Below are positions 24,308 through 35,777 of a stretch of DNA of 64,000 nt, in pieces. The notes under the pieces were generated by a model. That model was not told where the DNA came from and did no database searches. It saw only the letters and a list, made by a program, of their open reading frames with translations. Position 1 is the stretch's first letter. The number at the start of each line of letters is the position of its first letter. Origin of the DNA: Lysobacter spongiicola DSM 21749 (GTDB lineage Bacteria; Pseudomonadota; Gammaproteobacteria; Xanthomonadales; Xanthomonadaceae); NCBI RefSeq assembly GCF_900167055.1, contig NZ_FUXP01000009.1:1-64000 (forward strand). The letters run 5' to 3'. The translations under genes were made by a program, and so were the position numbers.

Positions 24308-27013
24308 TCAAACCCCGATCGGATTGGGCTTCTCCACATCAATCCCATACTCCTTGATCGCCCGCCCCACGTCCTTGGCGGTCATCTTCCCTTCCGCCGC
24401 CAGTGCCGCGATCGCGGCATGGGCGATGTGGAAGCGGTCCACCTCGAAGTGCTTGCGCAGGTTGGCGCGGGTGTCGCTGCGGCCAAAGCCGTCGGTGCCC
24501 AGCACGGTGTAGTGCATCGGCACGAAGGCGCGGACCTGTTCGGGGTAGGCGCGGATGTAGTCGGTGGCGCAGATGGCCGGGCCCTGGCGGCCTTCCAGCA
24601 GGCTGGTGATGTACGCCTTGCGCGGCGCCTTCGACTCCGGGTTCATGCGGTTGTAGCGCTCGGCGTCCTGGCCGTCGCGGGCGAGTTCGTTGAAGCTCGG
24701 GCATGACCAGATGTCCGCGGTCACGCCGAAGTCCTTTTCCAGCAGCTTGGCCGCTTCGATGCCTTCGCGCAGGATGGTGCCGCTGCCCATCAGCTGCACG
24801 CGCAGTTCGCCCTTCTTGGGCTTGCCGGCGTCGGTCAGCAGGTACATGCCCTTGATGATCCCCTCGGCGCTGCCCTCGGGCATGTCCGGGTGGGTGTAGT
24901 TCTCGTTCATCAGGGTCAGGTACCAGTACTCGTCCACCTGTTCCTCGAGCATGCGCTTCATGCCGTGCTGCAGCAGGGTGACCACCTCGTAGCTGAAGGT
25001 CGGGTCGTAGCTGCGCACGTTGGGGATCAGCCCGGCCTGCACCATGGAGTGGCCGTCTTCGTGCTGCAGGCCTTCGCCGTTGAGCGTTGTGCGGCCGGCG
25101 GTGGCGCCCAGCAGGAAGCCGCGCGCGCGCATGTCGGCGGCCTGCCAGGCGGAGTCGCCGATGCGCTGGAAGCCGAACATCGAGTAGTAGATGTAGAACG
25201 GCAGCATCTGCAAATCGTTGGTGCTGTAGCTGGTGGCGCAGGCCATCCAGCTGGCGAAGGCGCCGGCCTCGGTGATGCCTTCTTCCAGCACCTGCCCGGC
25301 GGCGTCCTCGCGGTAGTACATCAGCTGGTCGCGGTCGACCGGCTTGTACTTCTGCCCCTTCGGCGAGTAGATGCCGAGCTGGCGGAACATGCCCTCCATG
25401 CCGAAGGTGCGGGCCTCGTCGGCGACGATCGGCACGCAGCGCGGGCCTACCTGCTTGTCGCGCAGGGTGATGTTAAGCGCCTGCACGAACGCCATGGTGG
25501 TGCTGATCTCGCGCTCGCCGGTGGACTTGAGCAGGCGCTCGAAGGTCTCCAGCTTGGGCGCGGTGAGGGTGTCGGTGGCCTTGCGGCGGCGCTGCGGAAG
25601 GAAGCCGCCCAGCTGGGCGCGGCGCTCCTTCATGTACTGCACTTCCTCCGAGTCCTCGCCCGGGTGGAAGAACGGGATGTCGCCCTTGGCCAGCTGCTCG
25701 TCGGTCACCGGCACGTTGAAGCGGTCGCGGAAGATGCGGATCGCTTCGTCGTCCATCTTCTTGGTGCCGTGGGTCGGGTTGAGCGACTCGCCCGCCTCGC
25801 CCATGCCGTAGCCCTTGACCGTCTTGGCCAGGATCACGGTCGGCATGCCCTTGGTGTGCACCGCCTCGTGGTAGGCGGCGTAGACCTTGTGCGGATCGTG
25901 GCCGCCGCGGTTCAGGCGCCAGACGTCCTCGTCGGACATGTTGGCGACCAGCTGGGCGGTCTCGGGGTACTTGCCGAAGAAGTTCTCGCGCGTGTACTTG
26001 CCGCCGAAGGCCTTGCAGTTCTGGTATTCGCCGTCGACGGTTTCCATCATCAGCTGGCGCAGCTTGCCGGTGGTGTCGCGCGCCAGGAGCGGATCCCAGT
26101 AGCTGCCCCAGATGTTCTTGATGACGTTCCAGCCGGCGCCGCGGAACACGCCTTCCAGCTCCTGGATGATCTTGCCGTTGCCGCGCACCGGGCCATCCAG
26201 GCGCTGCAGGTTGCAGTTGACGACGAACACCAGGTTGTCCAGGCCTTCGCGGCCGGCCACGGAGATGGCGCCGAGGGATTCGGGCTCGTCCGTCTCGCCA
26301 TCGCCCAGGAAGCACCAGACCTTGCGGTCGGTCTTGGGCATCAGGCCGCGGCCTTCCAGGTACTTCCAGTTGCGCGCCTGGTAGATCGCCGCCAGCGGGC
26401 CCAGGCCCATGGAGACGGTCGGGGTCTGCCAGTAGTCCGGCATCAGCCAGGGGTGCGGGTAGGAGCTCAGGCCCTTGCCGCCGGTCTCCATGCGGAAACA
26501 GTCGAGCTGGCTTTCGGTCAGGCGGCCCTCGAGGAACGAGCGCGCGTAGATGCCCGGGGAGCTGTGGCCCTGGATGTAGAGCAAGTCGCCGGGGTGGTCC
26601 TCGTTTGGTGCGCGCCAGAAGTGGTTGAAGCCGACGTCGTACAGCGTCGCGCCGGAGGCGAAGCTGGCGATGTGGCCGCCCAGGTCGCCCGGCTTGCGGT
26701 TGGCGCGCACCACCATCGCCATCGCGTTCCAGCGGATGATCGAGCGGATCCGCCATTCCAGCGCGTGGTCACCTGGGCTCTTGGCCTCCAGGTGCGGCGG
26801 GATGGTGTTGATGTATTCGGTGGTAGGCGCGAACGGCAGGTGCACCCCCGCCCGGCGGGTGACCTCCACCATGCCCTGCAGCAACTGGTGCGCACGCTCC
26901 GGGCCATCGCGATCGATGACCGCGCTGACCGATTCCACCCACTCCTGGGTCTCGGTGGGGTCCGGATCATCCTGGAACAGGGCGGTGAACGGGCTTTCGT
27001 AAGTGGGGGTCAT
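24308..27013 (-). CDS. aceE: pyruvate dehydrogenase E1 component, homodimeric type
   Basis: A 901-residue protein, full length for the family (E. coli AceE is about 887). The thiamine diphosphate motif runs from GDGETDEPES to NCNLQRLDGPVRGN (about residues 240-285), and the C-terminal transketolase domains are complete (ATAGRTTLNGEGLQHEDGHS). It decarboxylates pyruvate and acetylates the lipoyl domains of E2 in the cytosolic complex. aceF and lpd are not in the window. The island with the retron begins only ~20 bases after the stop. Confidence 0.98.
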   Translation of the reverse strand: MTPTYESPFTALFQDDPDPTETQEWVESVSAVIDRDGPERAHQLLQGMVEVTRRAGVHLPFAPTTEYINTIPPHLEAKSPGDHALEWRIRSIIRWNAMAMVVRANRKPGDLGGHIASFASGATLYDVGFNHFWRAPNEDHPGDLLYIQGHSSPGIYARSFLEGRLTESQLDCFRMETGGKGLSSYPHPWLMPDYWQTPTVSMGLGPLAAIYQARNWKYLEGRGLMPKTDRKVWCFLGDGETDEPESLGAISVAGREGLDNLVFVVNCNLQRLDGPVRGNGKIIQELEGVFRGAGWNVIKNIWGSYWDPLLARDTTGKLRQLMMETVDGEYQNCKAFGGKYTRENFFGKYPETAQLVANMSDEDVWRLNRGGHDPHKVYAAYHEAVHTKGMPTVILAKTVKGYGMGEAGESLNPTHGTKKMDDEAIRIFRDRFNVPVTDEQLAKGDIPFFHPGEDSEEVQYMKERRAQLGGFLPQRRRKATDTLTAPKLETFERLLKSTGEREISTTMAFVQALNITLRDKQVGPRCVPIVADEARTFGMEGMFRQLGIYSPKGQKYKPVDRDQLMYYREDAAGQVLEEGITEAGAFASWMACATSYSTNDLQMLPFYIYYSMFGFQRIGDSAWQAADMRARGFLLGATAGRTTLNGEGLQHEDGHSMVQAGLIPNVRSYDPTFSYEVVTLLQHGMKRMLEEQVDEYWYLTLMNENYTHPDMPEGSAEGIIKGMYLLTDAGKPKKGELRVQLMGSGTILREGIEAAKLLEKDFGVTADIWSCPSFNELARDGQDAERYNRMNPESKAPRKAYITSLLEGRQGPAICATDYIRAYPEQVRAFVPMHYTVLGTDGFGRSDTRANLRKHFEVDRFHIAHAAIAALAAEGKMTAKDVGRAIKEYGIDVEKPNPIGV

Positions 27014-27317
27014 GCGCCTCGCGGCCCCATGGCCGCGCCTCGTTGAATGGGGTGGATAGGGTTGCGCCCGATTCTATCAGTGGGTGCCGGCGCGGGAGGC
27101 TGATGTGGGTCACGCGTGGTGGCCGTGCGTGGGCGTATGGGGAGCGTGGTCGCTGACCGGATGCCGCTGTAGGAGCGACGTAAGTCGCGACCCCACGCCG
27201 TCCCAACCCACCACCCAATCCGCCACCCCCACGCACCACCCCAACACGGCATTCCCCCACCCCTCGATCCACCCTCCCCCGACACCCCCGCGCCGCGCCC
27301 TCGCGCAACCTCCCCGC
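27014..27317. other. aceE upstream region with a start-site hairpin and one REP
   Basis: No gene. Immediately before the aceE start, CGCGGCC (27020-27026) and GGCCGCG (27031-27037) can form a hairpin overlapping the only purine-rich (GAG) ribosome-site candidate. A class A REP lies at 27169-27192, and the rest is C-rich sequence leading into the RAYT gene on the opposite strand. Confidence 0.4.
27169..27192 (+). repeat. class A REP, single, upstream of the RAYT gene
   Basis: The head GTAGGAGCG is followed by the stem-loop GCGAC-GTAA-GTCGC. It is one of the REPs bracketing the transposase gene, as typical for RAYT loci. Confidence 0.85.
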
Positions 27318-27791
27318 ATGGGCCACCTCTCCCCCATCCGCCGCGGCCACGCCGCCCTGCGCCGTGGCCGCACGTCGCTGCCGAACCAGGTCTACCTGGT
27401 GACCTTCACCACGCACCTGCGGCAATCCGTGTTCACCGACGACGCCTGCGCCTGCGCGATGTCCCGGGCCGTCACCGACCCGCGGCTGTGGCCGTCCTCG
27501 GAACTGCTGGCATGGGTGCTGATGCCGGACCACTGGCACGGGCTGCTGGCGCTAGGGGAGCGCGACTACCTGCCATCACTGGTGCAACGGGTGAAGACCA
27601 ACACCGCACGGCACGTCCGGCAGGTGGACCCGACCATCGAGCGTGTGTGGTCCAAGGCGTACCACGACCGCGCCTTGCGAGCGGAGGACGACATCGTCGT
27701 AGCCGCGAGGTACGTGGTGATGAACCCGGTACGCGCCGGCCTGGTGCAGCGCGTAGGCCAGTACCCCTACTGGAATGCCATATGGCTCTAG
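27318..27791 (+). CDS. REP-associated tyrosine transposase (RAYT)
   Basis: A 157-residue Y1-type HUH nuclease. The metal-binding HUH is HWH in WVLMPDHWHGLLAL and the catalytic Tyr is in ARYVVMNPVRAGLV. RAYTs nick and join single-stranded REP DNA and are held responsible for REP spread. It is flanked by class A REPs on both sides (27169 and 27810-27903), the usual arrangement for the cognate repeat. The ATG at 27318 agrees with the usual short N-terminus; the longer upstream frame is C-rich and unlikely. Confidence 0.92.
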   Translation: MGHLSPIRRGHAALRRGRTSLPNQVYLVTFTTHLRQSVFTDDACACAMSRAVTDPRLWPSSELLAWVLMPDHWHGLLALGERDYLPSLVQRVKTNTARHVRQVDPTIERVWSKAYHDRALRAEDDIVVAARYVVMNPVRAGLVQRVGQYPYWNAIWL

Positions 27792-27809
27792 GCGCCACGA
27801 ACCACATTT

Positions 27810-27903
27810 GTAGGAGCGTGTAGGAGCGACGTAAGTCGCGACCCACTGACCCCAAAACCGCCCCACAGCCGACCCCACCGGTCGCGACTCACGTCGCTCC
27901 TAC
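27810..27903. repeat. class A REP pair (BIME) downstream of the RAYT gene
   Basis: A partial head GTAGGAGCG (27810-27818) precedes a complete REP with loop GTAA (27820-27843). An inverted partner with loop GTGA ends at 27903. The partial head looks like a trace of an earlier transposition or recombination. Confidence 0.85.
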
Positions 27904-28023
27904 AAGGGCTCCAACGAGCGCGAAGGTCCGGGCCCCGGCGTCACCACTCCGAAGCCACAACCCCACCGGCAACAAAATGCCCGCCCGGGCATCCGCGCAG
28001 CGGAAGCCCGGGCGACCTGGCTC

Positions 28024-30306
<2,283 letters not shown>

Positions 30307-30382
30307 CAGGAGGGGCACTGCCGGGTGGGCCCCCGATTCTAACCGCGCCGGCGACGGCGGCCACCGGGCCCCTGCGCCCGGT

Positions 30383-31549
30383 TCAGTCGCGCCCGTGGCC
30401 GTGGTGCGGACGCTGGTTCGGGACCGGGCTGCCGCCCTTGCCCGGCGCGCGCGCCCCCGGCTTGCCCGGTGCCTTGCCGGCCACCTTGGTGTCGGTGTTC
30501 TCGGCGCGGCGATGGGCCAGGCGGTCGGCGGCGCCGGCCACTTCGTCGCCCAGCTTCAGGTAGTTGGCGAAGCGCTGCGGGTCCAGCTTGCCGCCTTCGA
30601 TGGCGGTGCGCACGGCGCAGCCGGGTTCCTTCAGATGCTTGCAGTCGCGGAACTTGCAGTGGTCGGCCAGCTCTTCGATGTCGCTGAAGTTCTCGGCGAT
30701 GTCTTCCTCGCCGGTGGGTTTGAGCTCGCGCATGCCGGGGGTGTCGATCAGGCAGGCGCCGGTCGGCAGCGGGATCAGCGCGCGATGGGTGGTGGTGTGG
30801 CGGCCGCGCGCGTCGCTCTCGCGCACGGTATTGGTCTTCATGCGCTCGATGCCGAGCAGGGTGTTGGTCAGCGTCGACTTGCCGGCGCCGGAGCTGCCGA
30901 CCAGCACCGCGGTGCGGCCCGGCTGCAACCACTGCTTGAGGGCGGCGACGCTGTCGGGGTCGCGGGCGTTGACCGCGCGCACCGGAATGTCCTGCGCGGC
31001 CAGTTCGATCAGTGCGGCGAGCGAGCCCGGCACGTCGGTGGCTTCGTCGGCCTTGGTCAGCACCACCACCGGTTCGGCGCCGCTGCCCTGGATGAGCAGC
31101 AGGTAGCGCTCGATGCGGCGCGGGTTGAAGTCGGCGTCCAGGCCGCAGACCACGAACACGGTGTCGATGTTGGCCGCGATCATCTGCTGCTTGTAGTGTT
31201 CGCCGGCGGCGGCCCGCTTGATGGCGCTGCGGCGCGGCAGCAGGGCGACGATCTGGTCCTTCTCGATCGCGTCCTCGATCAGCACCCAGTCACCGACCGC
31301 GGCGCGCTGCTCGGGCGGGGTGCCGCCCTTCTTGTAGCTCGGCGCGCGCTGCCACTCGGGCAGGGACTCGACCGGGAAGCTGTTGTCCGGCCCGTCGGCG
31401 ACCACGTACCCGCTGCGGTGCTGCTCGACCACCCGTACCGGGCGCGCCTCGGGATGCTCGGCCATGACCTCGCGCCACTCGGCGACCGCGGGCTGGCCGT
31501 CGGAATCGAGCAGCCAGCCGATCGCCTGCAGGGCGAGGTCCGGGGTCAC
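30383..31549 (-). CDS. rsgA: small ribosomal subunit biogenesis GTPase RsgA
   Basis: 388 residues. An N-terminal OB fold is followed by a circularly permuted GTPase (G4 VVLTKADE before G1 VGSSGAGKST and G3 DTPGMRE) and a zinc site CKFRDCKHLKEPGC. RsgA acts late in 30S subunit maturation. The C-terminus is a basic/proline tail. Translation starts at GTG 31549. Downstream is maeB in the same direction, 76 bases away. Confidence 0.97.
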   Translation of the reverse strand: MTPDLALQAIGWLLDSDGQPAVAEWREVMAEHPEARPVRVVEQHRSGYVVADGPDNSFPVESLPEWQRAPSYKKGGTPPEQRAAVGDWVLIEDAIEKDQIVALLPRRSAIKRAAAGEHYKQQMIAANIDTVFVVCGLDADFNPRRIERYLLLIQGSGAEPVVVLTKADEATDVPGSLAALIELAAQDIPVRAVNARDPDSVAALKQWLQPGRTAVLVGSSGAGKSTLTNTLLGIERMKTNTVRESDARGRHTTTHRALIPLPTGACLIDTPGMRELKPTGEEDIAENFSDIEELADHCKFRDCKHLKEPGCAVRTAIEGGKLDPQRFANYLKLGDEVAGAADRLAHRRAENTDTKVAGKAPGKPGARAPGKGGSPVPNQRPHHGHGRD

Positions 31550-31651
31550 GGGTTGCGCGGGGTGCTGGGCATGGGGGCGATTCTACTGTGGTGGGCCCGC
31601 GGTGCATGACGACGGGTGAGGGGTTTTGTCCCATGGGGACTTCCTTCGGGC

Positions 31652-31728
31652 GTAGGAGCGGCTTCAGCCGCGATCGGATGGTGGGTCGCCTGCGCCGGTT
31701 CCATGATCGCGGCTGAAGCCGCTCCTAC
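31652..31728. repeat. class B REP pair (BIME)
   Basis: Two GTAGGAGCGGCTTCAGCCGCGAT units face each other across a 29-base spacer containing the family's conserved CGCCGGTTCC core (here in the reverse orientation). Lies between rsgA and the aminotransferase gene. Confidence 0.9.
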
Positions 31729-31771
31729 AAGGGACGGGGGATGCGGATGTGCCGGGGGCGAAGGGCTTTGT

Positions 31772-31843
31772 GTAGGAGCGACGTAAGTCGCGACCCGCCG
31801 AACCCCCGGACGATGCGCAGGTCGCGACTTACGTCGCTCCTAC
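31772..31843. repeat. class A REP pair (BIME), GTAA-type loops
   Basis: Inverted pair of GTAGGAGCGACGTAAGTCGCGACC, the same loop variant as at the RAYT gene. With the preceding class B pair it fills most of the 386-base gap 31550-31935, which holds no gene. Confidence 0.9.
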
Positions 31844-31935
31844 AAATGCGGGCGGGGCTGTTGGGGGCGACGCGGCCATCGCGGGTTTCGGGGGTATCGG
31901 CTACGCTGGCGGCTCCTTCGCGCCGTACCGCCACG

Positions 31936-33186
31936 ATGTCCCATCCCACGCTCGCCACCCGCGCCCGCCTGTCGGAAGTCCGTTACGAAATCCGCGGTGA
32001 GCTCGCCCGCCGGGCGCGTGAGCTGGAGGCGCAGGGGCGGGAGCTGATCAAGCTCAACATCGGCAACCCGGGGGCTTTCGGGTTCCGGGCACCGGAGCAC
32101 CTGCAGCGCGCGATCACCGGGCGCATCGCCGACACCGATCCCTACACCCACCAGCAGGGCCTGCCGGCCGCGCGCGAGGCCATCGCCGCCTTCCACCGTG
32201 CACGCGGCACGCCCAATGCGACGCCGGAGCGGGTGTTCATCGGCAACGGCGTCAGCGAGCTGATCGACCTCTCGCTGCGCGCACTGCTCAACCCGGGCGA
32301 CGAGGTGCTGCTGCCCTCGCCCGACTATCCGCTGTGGTCGGCGGCGACCATCCTCAACGACGGCCGCCCGGTGTACTACGCCTGCCGCCCGGAGAACGGC
32401 TTCCTGCCGGACCCGGACGAGATCGAGGCGCTGGTGACCCCGCGCACGCGCGCCATCGTGCTGATCAACCCCAATAACCCTACCGGCGCCGCCTATCCGC
32501 GCGAGCTGCTGGAGCGCGTGGTCGACATCGCCGCGCGCCACGGTCTGCTGCTGATGAGCGACGAGATCTACGACTCGATCCTCTACGACGGCGCGCCGTT
32601 CCACCCGTTGGCGCCACTGGCCGGCGACGTGCCCTGCCTGTCGTTCGGCGGGCTGTCGAAGGTGCACCGCGCCTGCGGCTGGCGGGTCGGCTGGGCGGTA
32701 CTGTCGGGCGACCCGCTGGCCAGTGGCGAATTGCACCACGCGATGGACCTGCTGGGCGCGCTGCGCCTGTGCGCCAACGTGCCGGGGCAGTTCGCCATCG
32801 AGGCCGCGCTGCACGGCGAGGACACCATCGCGCCGCTGTGCGCGCCCGGTGGACGGCTGCACGAAGCGCGGCGCGCGGTGGTGGAAAGCGTCGCTGCGAG
32901 CGAGCACCTGGACCTGGTCGCGCCGGCCGGGGCGCTGTACGCCTTCCCGTCCGTCGTCGGCGCCGCGGGGGTCGGTTTCGACGACCACGCTTTCGCGCTG
33001 GAACTGATGGAAACCGAAGACGTACTGGTGGTGCCGGGCTCGAGCTTCAACGTGCCGTGGCGCAATCATTTCCGGGTGACGCTGCTGCCCGAGCCGGACC
33101 AGCTGCGCGAGGTGTTCGCGCGCATCGGCCGGGTGCTGCAGCGGCGTGTCGAGGCAGGAGCGAAGCCCCGTGCTGCGACGGCCTGA
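31936..33186 (+). CDS. alaA: PLP-dependent aminotransferase, alanine aminotransferase (AlaA-like)
   Basis: A 416-residue class I aminotransferase. The substrate-loop motif is INIGNP-like (LNIGNPGAFGF), the cofactor motif VLINPNNPTGA, and the PLP lysine is in SFGGLSKVHRACGWRVGW. Similarity to AlaA-type pyruvate/glutamate aminotransferases is high across the length. It overlaps the next gene by 17 bases, starting a three-gene unit with a lipolytic enzyme and a methyltransferase. The exact amino donor is inferred from family. Confidence 0.88.
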   Translation: MSHPTLATRARLSEVRYEIRGELARRARELEAQGRELIKLNIGNPGAFGFRAPEHLQRAITGRIADTDPYTHQQGLPAAREAIAAFHRARGTPNATPERVFIGNGVSELIDLSLRALLNPGDEVLLPSPDYPLWSAATILNDGRPVYYACRPENGFLPDPDEIEALVTPRTRAIVLINPNNPTGAAYPRELLERVVDIAARHGLLLMSDEIYDSILYDGAPFHPLAPLAGDVPCLSFGGLSKVHRACGWRVGWAVLSGDPLASGELHHAMDLLGALRLCANVPGQFAIEAALHGEDTIAPLCAPGGRLHEARRAVVESVAASEHLDLVAPAGALYAFPSVVGAAGVGFDDHAFALELMETEDVLVVPGSSFNVPWRNHFRVTLLPEPDQLREVFARIGRVLQRRVEAGAKPRAATA

Positions 33187-33904
33187 CCCTCCCTTCTTCG
33201 TGGCACTGGCGGCGGCGGTCGTGCTGCTGGCCTCGGCCTTCTTCACCGCCGGTGGTGGCTCCATCGCCGGCAGCCCCCCATCGGAGGACGACGGCATGGA
33301 TTACCTGGCACTGGGTGACAGCTACACCATTGGCGAAGGTGTGGCCGAAGACGGCCGCTGGCCGGTGCAACTCGCGCGCACGCTGCGGGCCGGCGGGATC
33401 GAGCTGGACGATCCGCGCATCATCGCCACCACCGGCTGGACCACCGACGAGCTGTCGCAGGCGATGGACGCGGCCGAGCCGCTGGGCACGCACGACTTCG
33501 TGACCCTGCTGATCGGCGTCAACAACCAGTACCGCGAGCGCAGCGAAGCCGAATACCGCGGCGACTTCCACGACCTGCTGAAGCGCGCGATCGCGCTGGC
33601 CGGCGGCCGCAACGACCGGGTCATGGTGCTGTCGATCCCGGATTGGGGGGTGACCCCGTTCGCCATCGCGCAGGGCCGCGACCCGGCGAAGATTGCCCGC
33701 GAGCTGGACGCCTACAACGCCATCGCCGAGGAGTTGAGCGAGCGCCTTGGCGTGGCCTTCGTCGACATCACCGGGATCAGCCGCGAGCGCGGAGCGGAGA
33801 AGGCGATGCTGGTCGAGGATGGCCTGCACCCTTCCGCGGCGATGTACGAGCTGTGGATGCGCGAGGCATTGCCGGTCGCCGAGCGGCTGCTGGGCGAGCA
33901 CTGA
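33170..33904 (+). CDS. SGNH/GDSL-type hydrolase, membrane-anchored or exported
   Basis: 244 residues. An N-terminal hydrophobic helix (FFVALAAAVVLLASAFFTAGG) is followed by an SGNH hydrolase: block I LALGDSYTIGEG (nucleophile Ser), block III-like GVNNQYRE and the Asp-His pair in VEDGLHPSA. It probably deacylates a lipid or polysaccharide ester in the periplasm. GTG at 33170 is chosen because AGGAG lies 9 bases upstream; GTG at 33146 is the alternative. Co-transcribed with alaA and the methyltransferase. Confidence 0.85.
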   Translation: MLRRPDPPFFVALAAAVVLLASAFFTAGGGSIAGSPPSEDDGMDYLALGDSYTIGEGVAEDGRWPVQLARTLRAGGIELDDPRIIATTGWTTDELSQAMDAAEPLGTHDFVTLLIGVNNQYRERSEAEYRGDFHDLLKRAIALAGGRNDRVMVLSIPDWGVTPFAIAQGRDPAKIARELDAYNAIAEELSERLGVAFVDITGISRERGAEKAMLVEDGLHPSAAMYELWMREALPVAERLLGEH

Positions 33905-34614
33905 TGGAACCGGCCACGCGCCCGCTGGCACGCGAGCGCATCGACGCGATCTCCACCGCGTTCCTGCCCGACCGCCTGCTCGGCAACCGTTGGGACTACT
34001 ACTACAGCCGCGGCAAGCTTGGCAGCGATCCGTTGTACCCGGGTGTGTGCGATGCATTGCGCGGCACCACCGCACCGCTGCTCGACCTGGGCTGCGGGCT
34101 TGGGCTGCTGGCCCACGCGCTGCGTGCCGACGTCATCGACCTGCCCTACCGCGGGGTCGACAACGATGCCGGCAAGATCGAGCGCGCCCGCCGCGCCAGC
34201 CAGCGCCGGGGGCTGGCCGATGTCGGCTTCGACTGCATCGACCTGGCCGCGCCGGAATTCTCATGGGACAGCCTCGGCCACCACGGCAGCGTCGCGATCC
34301 TCGACGTGCTGCAGTTCGTCCCGCCCGATGCGCAGGACCGCATGCTCGAGGCCGCCATCGCAATGCTCGCGCCCGGCGGCAAGCTGGTGATCCGCACCGG
34401 CCTGGAAGACGGCGGCCGCCGCGCCCGAGTGACCCGCGCCGTGGACGTATTCTCGAAACTGCTCGGCTGGATGAACGCCGGCCCGCGCCAGTACCCCTCC
34501 GAAGCCGCCCTGCGCGCCCGCTTCGACGGCGCCGGCCTGGCCAGCGAGTTCACCCCCCTGTACGGCAACACCCCGTTCAACAACTGGCGCGTGGTGGCCA
34601 GCCGGCCCGGATGA
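33904..34614 (+). CDS. class I SAM-dependent methyltransferase
   Basis: A 236-residue protein with the SAM-binding motif I in LLDLGCGLGLLAHAL (about residue 60), post-I acidic Asp in GVDNDAGKIERAR, and motif IV ILDVLQFVPPDAQ. TGATG links it to the preceding hydrolase gene. The substrate is unknown; the linkage suggests modification of a lipid or small amphiphile (inference only). Confidence 0.85.
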   Translation: MEPATRPLARERIDAISTAFLPDRLLGNRWDYYYSRGKLGSDPLYPGVCDALRGTTAPLLDLGCGLGLLAHALRADVIDLPYRGVDNDAGKIERARRASQRRGLADVGFDCIDLAAPEFSWDSLGHHGSVAILDVLQFVPPDAQDRMLEAAIAMLAPGGKLVIRTGLEDGGRRARVTRAVDVFSKLLGWMNAGPRQYPSEAALRARFDGAGLASEFTPLYGNTPFNNWRVVASRPG

Positions 34615-34649
34615 CTTCCAATCGCTGGGCGTCTGCTTGCCGGGCATTT

Positions 34650-34726
34650 GTAGGAGCGGCTTCAGCCGCGATCGGATGATTGTTCGCCCGCGCCGATTCC
34701 ACGATCGCGGCTGAAGCCGCTCCTAC
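34650..34726. repeat. class B REP pair (BIME), reverse-oriented spacer
   Basis: The inverted pair is separated by the recognisable spacer CGCCCGCGCCGATTCC, the reverse of that in most other copies. So the whole ~77-bp unit occurs in both orientations. Confidence 0.9.
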
Positions 34727-34749
34727 AGGGGCCCGGACCTGCGGCGGCT

Positions 34750-34907
34750 GTAGGAGCGACGTCAGTCGCGACCCACTGACAATCGTCCTGCCTCGCATCT
34801 CCGGATTCTGCCGGACCTGCCAGCCTTTCACCGGCGCCCTCGGGAAAATCGCGTTGAACGCCGGCTTCGATCCGGGGTCGGCGGGTCGCGACTGACGTCG
34901 CTCCTAC
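34750..34907. repeat. class A REPs (GTCA loop), widely spaced inverted pair
   Basis: Units at 34750-34773 and 34884-34907 are inverted, with 110 bases of unrelated sequence between them. The right unit supplies the last bases and stop codon of the deacetylase gene. Confidence 0.9.
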
Positions 34908-35704
34908 AGGTCCGGCTCCCGCTCCGGCAGCACGGCGCGGTAGCCGAGCGCCTGCAAACGCTGCAGCAGCAGCGCCAGCACCTCCACGTTGCGGCCATGC
35001 TTCGCGCCCTCGTGCAGCAGGATGATCGCGCCCGGCGCCAGGTCGCGCTCGATCCTCGCCACCACGGCGGTGGGGTCGGCGGCGACGGCGTCGAAGCCGC
35101 GGGCGGTCCAGGCGACGCGGGTCAGGCTCTGGTCTCGCAGGGGGGCGTGCACGAACGGGTTGGCCATGCCGACCACGGCACGGAACCAGCGCGGCGGCGA
35201 TCCGGTGATGCCCGCCAGTTGCGCCTGGGTCTGTTCGATCTCGCAGCGCATCCGCCGCGGCCCCAGCGCCCAGAACCAGACCTGCGGGTGCGAGCGGCTG
35301 TGGTTGCCCAGCGTGTGCCCACGGCGGACCATCTCCCGCACCAGCTCCGGCCGCGCCGCGGCGCGATCACCGACCACGAAAAAGGTGGCGCGGGCGCCGG
35401 CGGCGTCGAGCAGGTCCAGCATCGCCGGCGTGTCATCCGAGGGGCCATCGTCGATCGTCAGCCAGACCACTTTCTCCGCGGTTGGCAGGCGCGACAGCAC
35501 CGGGCCGAACATGCGCGAATCCGGCTTCATCACGCCCCACCAGAACAGCGCGTGGGTGGCCAGCATCACCGGCAGGCCGACCCGCCAGCCCAGCGACCAC
35601 CACAGCAACGCGACCGCCCCCTGCGACGCCAGCAGCACCACCAGCCAGGCATGCGGATGGCGGGGAATACGGTGCGGGACGCGATGCGGGAGCGGGGTCG
35701 ACAT
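34904..35704 (-). CDS. membrane-anchored polysaccharide deacetylase
   Basis: A 266-residue protein. Two hydrophobic segments (residues ~15-60) anchor a NodB-type deacetylase domain with the metal/catalytic TIDDGPSD motif 1 and HSRSHP motif 2. It likely deacetylates an N-acetylhexosamine polymer (peptidoglycan or exopolysaccharide) at the outer face of the inner membrane. The ATG at 35704 is preferred; one at 35716 is possible. The stop codon TAG is the TAG of the REP head GTAGGAGCG, so the C-terminal end was probably set by REP insertion. Confidence 0.88.
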   Translation of the reverse strand: MSTPLPHRVPHRIPRHPHAWLVVLLASQGAVALLWWSLGWRVGLPVMLATHALFWWGVMKPDSRMFGPVLSRLPTAEKVVWLTIDDGPSDDTPAMLDLLDAAGARATFFVVGDRAAARPELVREMVRRGHTLGNHSRSHPQVWFWALGPRRMRCEIEQTQAQLAGITGSPPRWFRAVVGMANPFVHAPLRDQSLTRVAWTARGFDAVAADPTAVVARIERDLAPGAIILLHEGAKHGRNVEVLALLLQRLQALGYRAVLPEREPDL

Positions 35705-35777
35705 GACGTGGATCATGCCAGCCTCAGGTGGCGCTCGTTACACTGCGCGCCCTGTCCCCGCTTCACGGAATGCCGTT

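Noticed and set aside
24890-27046. A 718-codon open frame on the plus strand opposite aceE
   Set aside because: It mirrors aceE codon for codon, is Val/Leu/His/Arg-rich with no domain and exists only because high-GC genes leave the antisense frame open.
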